Below are positions 10,710 to 20,852 of a stretch of 64,000 nt of DNA, piece after piece; positions within the stretch are counted from its first letter, which is position 1, and the number at the start of each line of letters is the position of its first letter. Origin of the DNA: Deroplatys truncata. Taxonomy: Eukaryota > Arthropoda > Insecta > Mantodea > Mantidae. Position numbers and translations under genes: made by a program. Under the pieces are notes generated by a model. The model saw only the letters and a list, made by a program, of their open reading frames with translations, did not search any database and had not been told where the DNA came from. Location: assembly GCA_030765065.1 (NCBI GenBank), contig CM060977.1, positions 127,290,295 through 127,354,294 of the forward strand. Reading direction: 5' to 3'.

Positions 10710-11105
10710 GGGCGGGATGGCTCAGACGGCAACGTCTGTGGCCCGCATTAGGGAGGTCTCGGATTCATTCCCCGGCGGATGCCCACTCTGACCCATGGAT
10801 TTTTCTTGGTTTCCCTGGAGTCAACAGGCGAATGTGGTGGTTTCTTCTCTACCCCGATTTCCTATGCGTTATTTCGCTTTCATTCCGTTCCCTTCTCATC
10901 TATGAGGTGTGCTTTTAGGTCTCGTGGTGTATAGCGGATGCCTGCTACTGGAAAGAATACTCCGAGTGGACCAAGAGGGCTGCTTGACTGGTGGGTTGTT
11001 GTTCTCAGTGGTTCTGGCGGTGCCACACGAGTCTGCTAGCTTGGAAATGTTAAGGACTTTCGCGTGTCTCTGTGACCTGTCTGTATAGAGGAAGATTTAC
11101 GTGAA
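10710..11105 (+). mobile_element. tRNA-headed SINE, family S1
   Basis: The head is GGGCGGGATGGCTCAGACGG (A box TGGCTCAGACGG at 10719-10730). The GTGGCCCGCATTAGGGAGG block and B box GGATTCATTCC at 10761-10771 follow. The same head recurs at 33546, 34095, 45365, 31830 and 53152. The body downstream is clearly non-random but differs from the other copies, so the 3' end is approximate. Confidence 0.7.
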
Positions 11106-11264
11106 AGTATATTATACCAAATTTTGAATCTGTCACCAACATGAAAAGGAAGAAGGTCCGCTTCAGAAATGATTCACAGAGAAGTAATTTGTCTAAAACA
11201 CGAGAAAAGAATTGGGAGGATTGGGACAGATGGACATTTTTCCCCCTTGTTTTACCCAGTTTTG

Positions 11265-11450
11265 ATACTGTGTGTTTACTGTTTTTCGTTATCGCGTATT
11301 ACCGCAACTACGCAACACACATGCGCACACAAATACCCATGTCCATGACGGGACACGAGCACGCGACCCTCAGCTTGGCGGAGCGCCGGAGCTGTACTCT
11401 CCAGCGACCACCGCTACGAGGGTCGGCAGAGATTCAAACAAAAGTTGCTT
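11265..11450 (-). mobile_element. Possible SINE fragment
   Basis: The minus strand has GCTGAGGGTCGCGTGCTCG resembling a tRNA B-box region. A TGTGTGCGCATGTGTG stretch follows, as in the SINE at 6367. I see no second copy in the window, so this rests on layout alone. Two overlapping open frames run through it and look incidental. Confidence 0.35.
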
Positions 11451-11459
11451 AAGTGGAGA

Positions 11460-12108
11460 TGCCTTAGAAATTAGAATGAAGGATTATACATTCGTCAAAA
11501 TATACGAAATTGTATATGGCGTGTATCGCTGTAACTTGCTATATTTTGGCGGAAAACATTTGTCATCTAATACAGCAGTTTTGATTCAGATCACGTTTTA
11601 CCTATTCGTATCAGTTATTGCTTTAATTTTTCATATCATGTTTGGCACCATGTCATGCTGAAGTGGACAGTTCAAGCAACTTACGGTGCGTTTTAGGAAC
11701 AGTAAGGAATGCCATACGCAAAATCAACAATCGTGGATGAAGCACTAAATTTAGCAATACCGTGAGTGTCTGTTTCCTACAGAATTTGCAGGTGTAGACA
11801 TGGAGTAGAGAAACAAAGGATAGCTAAGAATAGTATTACTGGCTAGTAGGATGGGGCCAGTCACAACATGGACGTGCTTTTGCACTTCAGCAGAAACTGT
11901 GCAACAACTGCGACGTTTTCTTTCGTCTGTCTTTACGTTGAAGGTTTAAAAGCCTCCATCCATCTTACAGAAGCTTCACATCTTTTCCACATACCCTCGC
12001 GTCGGTGATGCATTTTTGCTGTAGATGCTTACACCTCAACATCCCCACCTGAAACTTGGTATATTAGGCAAGGTCAGAACCGTACGTCTGACGGTTGGGT
12101 GCATTTTT
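11460..12108. other. Unassigned spacer
   Basis: No gene or repeat recognised. Confidence 0.5.
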
Positions 12109-12933
12109 ACTTTCTCTACTACGTATAGTAAGTAGGGGAAGTATTGTATTCCACCCAAAAATTCGATACCGAGATTTCAACGGAAATATATGTTTTGAGG
12201 ACCCATGAATCCAAATAAAGCATTTTTGGAAACATGTCCGTGTGTCTATCAACAGCATAACTCAGAAACGAACAGTCGGATAAACACCAAACTTGGTATT
12301 TAGGTTCAGTATCTTCCAGAGATGCACCACGAAGGTTTTCAAGAAAATCCCCCCCCACCCCAGGTTACTCTTTACATTGAACATTTTTCGAAATTTTTAT
12401 TTTCTCAAAAATGACTAACGATTTTGATTAAAATATCATATGTTTAAGATATTTTCATGACAAATGAAACGCATTCCTTGAATTTTCTGGGAATTTCTGC
12501 AAAAGTATTCTTCATTGTGAACGACTTTTGCATAACTGATAAACCATAAGAGATAGTCAAACTTTTACTACACAAAAAATGTACATCGCACGCGTAGTAC
12601 ACAATTTATGTCATAACATTATTTTTTTGATGAGTGAACTATTTTCGAGATATTGCTTGTTATTCCCTTACATTTTCCAATACTCATACTTTTTCTCAAA
12701 CTCGTTATTCAGTTTTTTATGTCCTGGATATGCAAAGAGAATGGAATATTCCACATAGCAACCAGCTCTTAAAATATTTGACTATCGCTTAAAGCCTACC
12801 AATTCCCCTTGCATCTACAAGAAAATTAGCAATAAGAATAACATCTCGATTAACATGAAGCATATGGAGAATAAGCGTTTGTAAAAATAGTCTTACAAGA
12901 GTAGAGAAAGTCATGTGAGTGTAACGCATCAGA
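12109..12933 (+). mobile_element. Family A type copy (A1): Helentron-associated-like element
   Basis: One of the cleanest copies, 825 bp, used here as the reference. The order is: T-run; subterminal motif ACTTTCTCTAC; ACGTATAGTAAGTAGGGG; ATTCCACCCAAAAATTCG; CTGAATCC with an A-tract; a TG-rich tract (short here); CAGCATAACTCAGAAACG; CCCCCCACCCCAG; a long AT-rich core; and GTAGAGAAAGT, the exact inverse of the first motif. The end is a hairpin (ATGTG...CGCAT, normally CACAT), CAGA and a T-run. There is no open frame of note. Subterminal inverted repeats, an internal microsatellite, a 3' hairpin and placement between Ts are the hallmarks of DINE-1/HINE elements mobilised by Helentron rolling-circle transposases. 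No such transposase is in the window, so the source is inferred. Confidence 0.85.
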
Positions 12934-13228
12934 TTTTTAATTATTGTTTTACAGGTTTTATGAACGAAGCTTTGCTGAACTCCTATATTTTCTTCTTCAT
13001 GGGTTTACCTGTTTGATTGTTTCCTCATGAGATCAAGTGTCTTCCATCTTAAGAATGGTCGGGCAATACTTCTTTTTGCTTTTATTTTCTTTCTTTTTCA
13101 AAGCAAGAAAAAACTTGTTGCATGAAAAACGTAGACCTCGATAAAACACAGTTTGCACTATTTTGTGCCATAAACTATTTCCCTAATATTCATTGCGCGT
13201 AATTCGAATTTTAAAGTACTTGATTATA

Positions 13229-14060
13229 AATTTTTATTTTCTCTGCCACGTACACAGTAGGTAGAGAGGATATTGCATACCAACCAAAAATTCGATACCG
13301 TGATTTCACAGGAAATACATGTTTTGAGACCCCTTGAATAAAACAAAGATTTTTTTAGGAAAATGTGTTTGTGTGTGTTTATCTGTGGACAGGTCAAAAA
13401 CAAAAGTCGGATAAATACCACATTTGGGTTTAGGTTCAGTACTTTCTAAAGAAACAACACAGAAATTTACAAAAAAATCTCCCCACCGGAACTACACTTT
13501 ACATGGAACATTTTTTCGAAAATTTTTATTTTTAACAAAATGGCTCTAACGATTTTGATTAAAATATAATATATTAAAAGATCCTTACGTGAAAAATACA
13601 TGCATACCTTGAATTTTCTGGGAATAGCCTGTGAAGTCCTCTTCATTGGGAACGAATTTTATATAATCTTGTATAACTGTTAAACGTTAAGTGATAGACG
13701 AAGAGGTAGCATACAAAAAATGTAGATCTCCTTTAAACACACAATGTATTTCAAATAAGCTTCTCTGTGGCAAGAGCCGTTTCCGAGATGTCCTTATTAA
13801 TGTTTCGAATTGTTCAATACTTATTTAGTATCATCGATTTTCGGTTGTTTCTCTCGATTACATGGAAACAGTATGGAATTTTAAGGCCAGCATATAGCGT
13901 CCAGTTCTTAAACATTTGACTGTCGCTGTTATCTTTGTATTTATAAGAAAATGTATAATGTAGTTATTTTTGCAAAGGTTTATTGGATTAAAATGTAGTA
14001 GATAGAAAAATAAGCTTTGGGGGAATAGTTTGTATATCCACTAATAAAGATAGAGGATAG
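13229..14060 (+). mobile_element. Family A copy, old subfamily A2
   Basis: Begins at TTTCTCTGCCACGTACACAG and ends near GATAGAGGATAGTGTC. It has A2 diagnostics such as GGAAACAGTATGGAATTTT, AAACATTTGACTGTCGC and GTATAATGTAG. The terminal hairpin is eroded. Confidence 0.75.
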
Positions 14061-14374
14061 TGTCAAACAAAATCAATTTCGGAATTAGCATGCAATTCAA
14101 AATTGGTTATATGCTTTATACACAGAAAACTACTAACAAGAATATAATTCAATGAACAAGCTATCGCCTTTACAGTTTTTTAAAAGTGACTGTCGAATAT
14201 CGGTGCTCGAAACTCAGTATCAGTAGAGTATCGAGAAATAGTGGTATCGACTAATATTAACATTGGGACTTAAAGCTTTTTGAGTTCAACGTTTCACTTT
14301 CTTGCAGTTAACCTTTCCTTAGTTCCGATCAGATTTGCCAGGCTTAATGGGACCAACTTAATTTCATCTCAGGA

Positions 14375-15434
14375 CAGGGGCGTAGCTTCAATGGATGTGA
14401 GAGATGTGTTACATACCATGTAATTTTCCTCAAACTGGTGGCAAAATTGGTGTTCATTGTAATTTTGTAGTACACAACGTTCTAATATCATTAAAAATCG
14501 AGCTTTCCTAAATATCATAATCTGAATTCGCGCCACGCTGCGATAACTTGAAGGCAGTCTATATCGAGACAAGGCTGTGGTCAACGGCACCTGCCGTCAG
14601 CTGGAGGAAACTGGCGCTGTGAGCTTGACCCTGGTGACCCATGGAATGTACTCAGTTGGAGTACATCTCGTGTTAAAAATCGTGCTCATACAATTGCATT
14701 TATAAGCGTGAATAGGGAGTAATTCGCGAGTTGTTTTGTTTCTTGTATGTGTGTTTCTTCAATTGTGAAAATTTGAGAGCGCTTTGGACACTTGGTTACT
14801 CATTATCAAAGCAAATGTAGGTTAAGATTTGCGCGGGTTCTGGGAGGAAGGTATGTACACAGGCAGTGTACATCCGAGAGATCACGAAGTGCAATAGCAA
14901 ACAATACATTGTTTCAGTGCGGTTGTGGCAACAAAAATGGAAACAAACTGTTGTGCGATCGACAAACTCAAGCTAAGAGGCTTCCAGTCATTAAATTTCT
15001 CTGAAAATGAGGTTTTAATTAAAGCAGGTCGTCCAAAACCCATACTCAGTATTGCAAATACGATTAAAAAATGTATAAGGCATTTCAACATTAAAGTTTA
15101 TGAAAGTGAGTCATGGTTGTGCTTTGTTGGTCATGTCTTTTTTCAAATGAAAAATGCATCTGGAATTCGAAGGGTTATAAAGATTTAAATAACATTTATA
15201 AGGCAGACAGAAAACAACCAAAAGTTTTTGGTAAAACTCCCAGAATAGAATTTTCTTTGGATAGTCAGTATAAGCTCTCAGTTGAACTGACAACAATGAA
15301 GTGTAAAGGAATAGAGCTATAGGGCTATAATTGGTTTTTAGGAAAGCAAGCACTTGCTCTTCGTGGTCATAATGAGAGTAAAGGATCTTCAAACAGGGAC
15401 AACTATATTGAGTATTTAAATGGATTAGCAATAT
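14375..15434 (+). mobile_element. hAT-like DNA transposon, right part missing
   Basis: CAGGGGCGTAGC at 14375 is a typical hAT terminus. Downstream on the plus strand are pieces of a zinc-finger MYM/hAT-type transposase. The element stops abruptly at 15435 where a family A copy begins, so the right TIR and the 8-bp target duplication cannot be checked. Confidence 0.65.
14925..15434 (+). pseudogene. hAT / ZMYM1-like transposase fragment
   Basis: The first frame (MATKMETNCC to FQMKNASG) contains IRHFNIKVYESESWLC. This matches the block preceding the TTF-type zinc finger in ZMYM1-like hAT transposases, where a CFPC motif should follow; here that motif is lost. Further along, in shifted frames, are RIEFSLDSQYKLS and FLGKQALALRGHNES, resembling the start of the DUF4371 domain (usual form F.G...LAFRGH.E). 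At least one stop and one frame change separate these. The RNase H catalytic part and C-terminus are absent. It is dead. The family call is from remembered motif order, not a search. Confidence 0.65.
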
Positions 15435-16097
15435 AATATAATATAACAGAACAGCGATAGTCAAATGTTTAAGAACTGGACGCTGAATGTTGGCCTTAAA
15501 AATTCCATACTCTATCCATGCAATCTCGAGAAACAACTGAATGTTCCCAAGATTTTACGAGAATGATCAAGAAATTAATAACCATCTATCAGAAATGGCT
15601 TATGCTACAAAAATTATTTCAAATAAGTTGTGTGTTTTAAAGATATCTACGTTTTCTGTGTAGTACACTTTCGTCTCTCGCTTAACGTTTACTAGTTATA
15701 CAAAATTACATAAAGTTCCTTCCTTCACAGGTATTCCCAGAAAATACAGGATATCTTATTTGTCATGTAAAAATCTTTAATATGTGGTATTTTAATAATA
15801 GCTATTATTTAAAAAAATAAAACATTTTGCAAAATGTTCCATGTAAAGTGTAGTTTGGGGTGGGAAGGTTTTCTTGCAAGTCTCCGTGCCGCATATTTGG
15901 AAGGTACTGAGCCTAAATACAAAGTTTTCGCGCTCACGCGCACACACACGCACGCATGCGCGCGCGCACACACACACACAGACACACGTATCTTTTTGTA
16001 AAACGTATTTTGGGGGGGATTCAGCAGTGCCCAAAACACGTAATTCCGGTTAAATCTCAGTATCGAATTTTTGGGTGGAATGCAATGGTAGAGAAAA
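15435..16097 (-). mobile_element. Family A (A2) copy
   Basis: Minus-oriented, starting inside the family at GAACAGCGATAGTCAAATG. It carries an alternating CG/CA tract (15930-15985) in the microsatellite position and ends at GGTGGAATGCAATGGTAGAG. Its last ~30 bp before the terminal motif are deleted. Confidence 0.78.
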
Positions 16098-16159
16098 TGA
16101 TTGAATAATGATATTGAATGCGCGAAGGGCATAAGGCAAGGCGAATCCTTCAATCATTT

Positions 16160-16296
16160 TTCTAAAAACTTTCTTTTTTTTTTATTCAACTGGCCTCAAA
16201 ATATACTCGTACTTCTCCGGCGAAGTCTTAGTATCAAATTTTTGGGTGGAATGTAGTACTTTCTCTACCTGCTATGTACGAAGATAAAGTAAAACT
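16160..16296 (-). mobile_element. Family A terminal fragment
   Basis: Only the last ~135 bp of a minus-oriented copy is present: GGCCTCAAAATATAC, TTTTTGGGTGGAATG, GAAGATAAAGTAAAA. Confidence 0.7.
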
Positions 16297-16302
16297 GTAA
16301 TT

Positions 16303-16910
16303 ACTTTCTCTGTTACGTATACAAAGTAGGGAAAGTATTTCATTCGACCCAAAAATTTGATATCGCGATTTCACCGGAAATACATATTTTGAGGCCCCCT
16401 GAATCCACATAAATCATTTTTGGAAACTGTCCGTATGTGTGTTTATCGTCTGTGAACAGCGTAACTCAAATACGAAAAGTCGGCTAAATACCAAACTTGG
16501 TACTTGAGTTTAGTCTCCAAGGATGCGACAAAAAGATTTTGAATAAAATCCCCCACCTCAGACTACCCTTTACATGGAACATTTTTCGAACATTTTTAGT
16601 TTCTCGAAAAAGGCTCTAATGACTTTGATTTAAATACATGTTTAAAATATTTTTATGGCAAATGAAATGTATATTTTTTCTGGGAATGTCCCTAAAAAGC
16701 CCTCTTCATTCTAAATGACTTTCGCTGACTGGTAAACTGTAAGAGGCAGACAAAATTTCACTACATGAAAAATGTAGATCTCGTTAAAACACACAGCTTA
16801 TGTCATATACATTTTTTTATGGAGTGAATCATTTTTGAGATATTCCTTATTTGATTGAATTTTCCGATACTCATAAAAGATTTGACCATCGCTTGTTTAA
16901 GCTTTTGCAA
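16303..16910 (+). mobile_element. Family A copy, 3' truncated
   Basis: Begins at ACTTTCTCTGTTACG and follows the family order to AAAGATTTGACCATCGC, then leaves the family. The terminal hairpin end is missing. Confidence 0.78.
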
Positions 16911-18369
16911 TATCCCTTAATTTCGATATAATTTGTTAATATAATTGTATGTACATATTATTATGTTATTCATTAATGCAAAGATAATGTAATATAATGA
17001 ACCCACCTTATTCACGGAGACCAATGACAAGAAAAGCCAGTGTCTAACCAAGGGTTAAAACACATCTAAGTTTGCGCAAGGTGTGAGATCTCTTTGCCTT
17101 CAAAAGCGATTAGGTAATGTTATAATTATGATAAACTTTATATTGCAAAGTTTTTATGCAATTAGCCGCATTACAGTAGCCACATAATCAAATGTTGCAC
17201 CTTTGATCCTCGCATCAAGGGCGCCGTCACTTCTCCGGAAGTTAATGAACAGCCTGTTGTTCCGCGAAACAATGAAACGCTTATTAAACTGCAGAATCTC
17301 TATTACTAAATAAAATGGTGGAGGACCTGCCTGGCGCACGTCACATTACCCCGGGAAAATAGAGTATTTCCTCGCGCTGTACATCAAAGGGAGCAGGGTC
17401 TATCTCATAATTACACTGCCGTCCTGGTTTTCTCTCCATTCCACGCACCAACGGGTTCATTGTTGGGGGCGGTGTTGGCAGAAAACTGGTCACAACATGT
17501 AGCGGAAACAATTGCTAATCGCGCAGTAAAGCAAACAATTGCCAATTGATCTAATTTATAAGCAAATATGAAACAAAACTGTTGTTACATCCGTGCTATG
17601 GGGTCTTGTTTACTGGTTTCATGTTGTTCGACTTTGAAAACATTATTATTATTGCAGTCTTTGTTGATTCATTACAATTCTTTTCGCTAACCAAGTGAGA
17701 AATAAAACTGGCAATAAACAGAGTTCCATTCATAAGGCTCAAAATATAAATAATGCAACTGAAATTTTGTTTTGTAATAAATTATGTTTCTCGCTATTGT
17801 TGTGCATTTGTTCATTGTTAATTACTGCACTGCAGGTAAATGTGTTCTCATAAAATGTATTTAAATAAATCAAAAGTGAAGTTGTTTTGTAGGTTGGCAG
17901 AGTATAACTGTAAATACATAATTTCTTTCTGCAATGTTTAATGCCCACTCGTATTACTAGAAGGCGGATTAGAGTGACCTGGTCCGTGATTTCAAGTTAT
18001 CGATGCAGAGAGCATAATGTCTTGGCAGGTATCCCCTGGGTACAGATGTGGGTAAAGAAATATACCTTAGTGGGCATGACGTCCCGCTTCTCAAACAAAT
18101 TTGAAGTTGTACTTGACTTACTCCTGGTTGCGCCACCTCTTAACCGAAAGCCTTTTTTTTAAAAATTTTTTGAAAGTTTATAGTCGCTGTAACATATTAG
18201 TCATATCGCGACTTTAAAACTTTTAAAATAAATATTTAACAGTAAAACAATGAGGTTACTTAATATACTGTCAGTTTTGAACCATTACAATGAACTAGTA
18301 TAAAATTGTGACACTATAATTAAGCAAACTGACTGAACATTGTATATATATATATATATTATTTTAAAA
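16911..18369. other. Apparently single-copy DNA, 1.5 kb
   Basis: No repeat family matches inside the window. The part 17150-17560 is richer in GC than the flanks and includes CCGTCACTTCTCCGG and GGGGGCGGTGTTGG. Short open frames on both strands show no domain that I recognise. This is a candidate for a conserved non-coding element or a small exon, but nothing in the sequence decides that. A (TA)n tract lies at about 18343-18360. Confidence 0.4.
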
Positions 18370-19330
18370 AAATTCAACTATTTTAGAGTACATCGAATAG
18401 TTGAGTGCTGTTTGTAAACCATTGGGTATCTAGTAGTATTGTCTCCATTGATCGTATTGTGGACATTCACGATTATGTGTTACGTCCTTAATACGTAGTA
18501 TGTTACCCTGGTGACAGATGGGTGGTTGGTCCTTTGAATGAAGATAACTGTTAGCAATCTTGGCATGGCCCATTCTCAGTCGGGATATTAAAACCTGATA
18601 TTGTCTGGAAAGAGAATTAGTGGGGAGATGTGTCGAAAAACTCTATGTTATATTACGAAGTTTTCTTCTCGTGGAGTCAAGCCATCCTGTCTTTCACTGT
18701 TGCTAGAGCTTCTTTTTAATAGATGATATAACATCAAGCGTTGGTGTAGTTATGGTTTGGTCACTTAGTGGATGTTTAGTAGCTTCTTTTGCTGCCTGAT
18801 CGGCCAATTCGTTGGCTTTTAATCCAATGTGGGATGGAATCCACACTAAAGCTTTCCTTGCTTACTGACTATGAAGTAGTGGTTGAATTTCTTGTTTAAG
18901 AATGTGGGTTAATAACAGATTGTTTATTGGAAGTATTGCACTTTTATAATCTGAGTATTGATGCAGTAATTTGTATCATAAATTATTTAAATGTAAAGAA
19001 TGATTATAGTATGAATATGCATTTTTATGTGGCATTGATTTGAGATGTTTGTTGATTGTAATTATTGTTGGGAAGTAAGTTTATACGGCCTTACTGAAAC
19101 TGACAATAATAGCGTGCAATAATGCAGCGAGGGGGTAGTGTTTATCATTATTAGAGACGAGGAAGTAACGTAACGTTGGCGCGTTTTTCTTTAGAATTTG
19201 CTGGAACATTTTCCCTAGAGCATATGTATTCATAATTTTCATTGGATATAAAAATAGACGCTAATGTTGTCGCGTTTTATTAGCCAATAGCAGTTCAGTT
19301 ATAATCTTTAGGCATATCGGGGTGTAGGAG

Positions 19331-19368
19331 TATAAAAAGGGCTAGGTTAGAGGTAGATCACGTCAGTT
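19331..19368 (+). promoter_or_regulatory. LTR core promoter: TATA box plus TCAGT initiator
   Basis: TATAAAAAGG at 19331-19340 is followed about 30 bp downstream by CACGTCAGTTCG, with TCAGT matching the arthropod initiator. This places U3/R at about 19364. The initiator is the start of a tandem repeat, so a second TCAGT lies 43 bp further on. Confidence 0.7.
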
Positions 19369-19482
19369 CGTCGAAAATCTTTGTACATTACCCGTCGTCT
19401 TCACGTCAGTTCGTCGAAAACATTTGTACGTTACACGTCGCCTTCAGTCCAGCAGAAATATTTGTACAGTACACGTCGGCTA
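19359..19482 (+). repeat. 43-bp tandem repeat, ~2.9 copies, over the LTR start site
   Basis: Units start at 19359, 19402 and 19445. The first two carry CACGTCAGTTCGTCGAAAA and TTTGTAC. The third is diverged (CAGTCCAGCAGAAATA). The first two units each carry an initiator motif, so the LTR may have two start sites. Confidence 0.85.
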
Positions 19483-19657
19483 TCGATTCGCAGGTTACGC
19501 GTAGCAGAGTTATGAAAAATCTCAAGTGTTGTAAAGTTAATTATACAAAAAGTTGAAGTACGCGAATTAAGAATGATCAGTAATGAAGTTATTATAACAG
19601 TTTCAGTTTGGCGAGTGTCAAGATCAATGTGTAAATGTGATAGTAAATGTGTTCGAC

Positions 19658-19663
19658 AATAAA
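19658..19663 (+). terminator. LTR polyadenylation signal AATAAA
   Basis: AATAAA in GACAATAAAAGTG lies about 295 bp downstream of the initiator, on the sense strand of the family C LTR. It would mark the R/U5 region. Confidence 0.55.
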
Positions 19664-20372
19664 AGTGTAAAACAAATTCCTTCATCAGTGTTATCTTTGG
19701 ATGAAAGACTCCTTTCCGTTTACACAACCTGTATAAAGAGAAGTGCTCGACCAAAAAGATCATAGCTAGCCGGAGGACAGTGAACCAAAATTAAATAAAA
19801 TCACAGTAGCATTTTTTCAAACAAACACTAAATACTGCCGCAAATTGCTAACACCAGATGGAGCTAACAAACCTAACAAAGAATCACGTCACAAAAATGG
19901 CTTCACCACTTGGAATAAACACAAATACACAAACATTATAAGTAATACCGTCGCAGTATATAACAAATAACTTTGAGCATCGAGTATTCAAAACATAAAT
20001 CAAAGCTTGTTTAATTGCTAACACTTCACATGAGAAGATGGTATAAAAATCAGGAAGTCTGAATAACATAGTATGGTATGGATACACAACAGCACAAGCA
20101 TTTCTATCATTTCACTTTGATCCATCTGTGTAGATTGCTGTATGTTTTCCATATCCTTCATGTAATTCATTGAATAGTTGGCGATAAACTGAAGAATGCG
20201 TGTGTTCTTTGGAGATGATGTTCAGTTCTAAATTTATTTTAGGTGAAGTGATTGCCCAGGGCGGAATAGCAAGAGAGGGGTTTATTTGTGACACAGAAGG
20301 AAATCTAATGTTGAGTTCTTGGAGATATTTGGAGACCCTTAGATATAAGGTTATCTCTACGTTTCCAATGTG

Positions 20373-20843
20373 GTTCTCTCATATACAAACCTCTACTCCG
20401 TCCATTGCTCACATATGCTTGCCCAGTCTGGGGCGGAGCTAACAGCTAGCACGATTCACCGTTTACAAGCCTTCCAGAACAAGGTATTGCCCATTGGTTT
20501 GTACGTACCACACAGCTTCACCACGAACTTGGACTACGCACTATCTCAGAACACATATCAGTTCTTGCTCACTCTCTTTATCAGCAACTTCATCATGTGC
20601 CCCGGGGCAGTACATTTCTCACTTGCAATCCTAAGGATTAAGAGCTGCCTTCCGTATGATCTACGAGTATCATCCGACGAAGACTCCAACACCAAGACAA
20701 CTAACTGGCCATGACTTTTAACTATTATTTAATGTGACTGAGGGGCCTCATTGGGCTGACCTCGATGTACCTGTTGCATTATTTCTTATTATTCTGTTAA
20801 CCTGTATTTGTATAGCAATATAATGCTGGTCATTTTTAAATAA
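20373..20843 (+). mobile_element. Jockey-like LINE, 3' tail
   Basis: The plus strand encodes the end of a reverse transcriptase domain: LIYKPLLRPLLTYACPVWGG, then, after frame changes, STIHRLQAFQNKVL and SFTTNLDYAL. This is the familiar RP.L.Y..PVWG block of Jockey-clade elements. A 3' UTR ends in TTTAAATAAATG at 20846, where a family A copy follows. It is 5' truncated and abuts an oppositely oriented LINE. Confidence 0.75.
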
Positions 20844-20852
20844 ATGAAAAAA

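Larger units (their letters stand above)
19066..19935 (+). mobile_element. Solo LTR, family C (gypsy-like), TSD TTAT
   Basis: 870 bp beginning TGTTGGGAAG and ending ACACAAACA, bounded by the 4-bp direct repeat TTAT (19062-19065 and 19936-19939). It lies within a LINE RNase H region. The plus strand is sense: a TATA box, a TCAGT initiator 30 bp later and an AATAAA signal are all in order. No internal gag-pol or second LTR is present, so it is the product of LTR-LTR recombination. The 4-bp duplication fits Ty3/gypsy-type integrases. Confidence 0.8.
18370..20372 (-). mobile_element. LINE (RNase H-bearing, I/R1-like) split by an LTR
   Basis: The minus strand carries the 3' part of a non-LTR retrotransposon. 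From 20350 leftward come a linker with IPPWAITSP, the start of an RNase H domain with AIYTDGSK, then FSCEVLAIKQAL and FVIYCDG. After a solo LTR (19066-19935) there is the RNase H end VWIPSHIGLKANELADQAAK near 18860-18800. Last is a C-terminal zinc-knuckle-like region (RMGHAKIANSYLHS, PICHQG, NRECPQYDQW) near 18590-18450. Several stops and frame changes show that it is dead. The 5' part with the reverse transcriptase core is absent because a plus-strand LINE abuts at about 20372. RNase H plus a terminal knuckle points to the I, R1 or Loa groups; I cannot choose among them. Confidence 0.8.

Noticed and set aside
10710..10790. Functional tRNA gene
   Set aside because: A and B boxes are present, but the sequence does not fold as a full cloverleaf by eye. 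The same head recurs attached to SINE bodies.
12109..12933. Family A as a classical TIR transposon with A5/T5 target duplication
   Set aside because: The 11-bp inverse motifs are subterminal at the hairpin end, not terminal, and the ends outside them do not match. Kept as an alternative, but the Helentron-type layout fits better.
15111..15536. 141-codon minus-strand open frame
   Set aside because: It crosses the junction between the hAT-like remnant (read antisense) and a family A copy, so it is not a gene.
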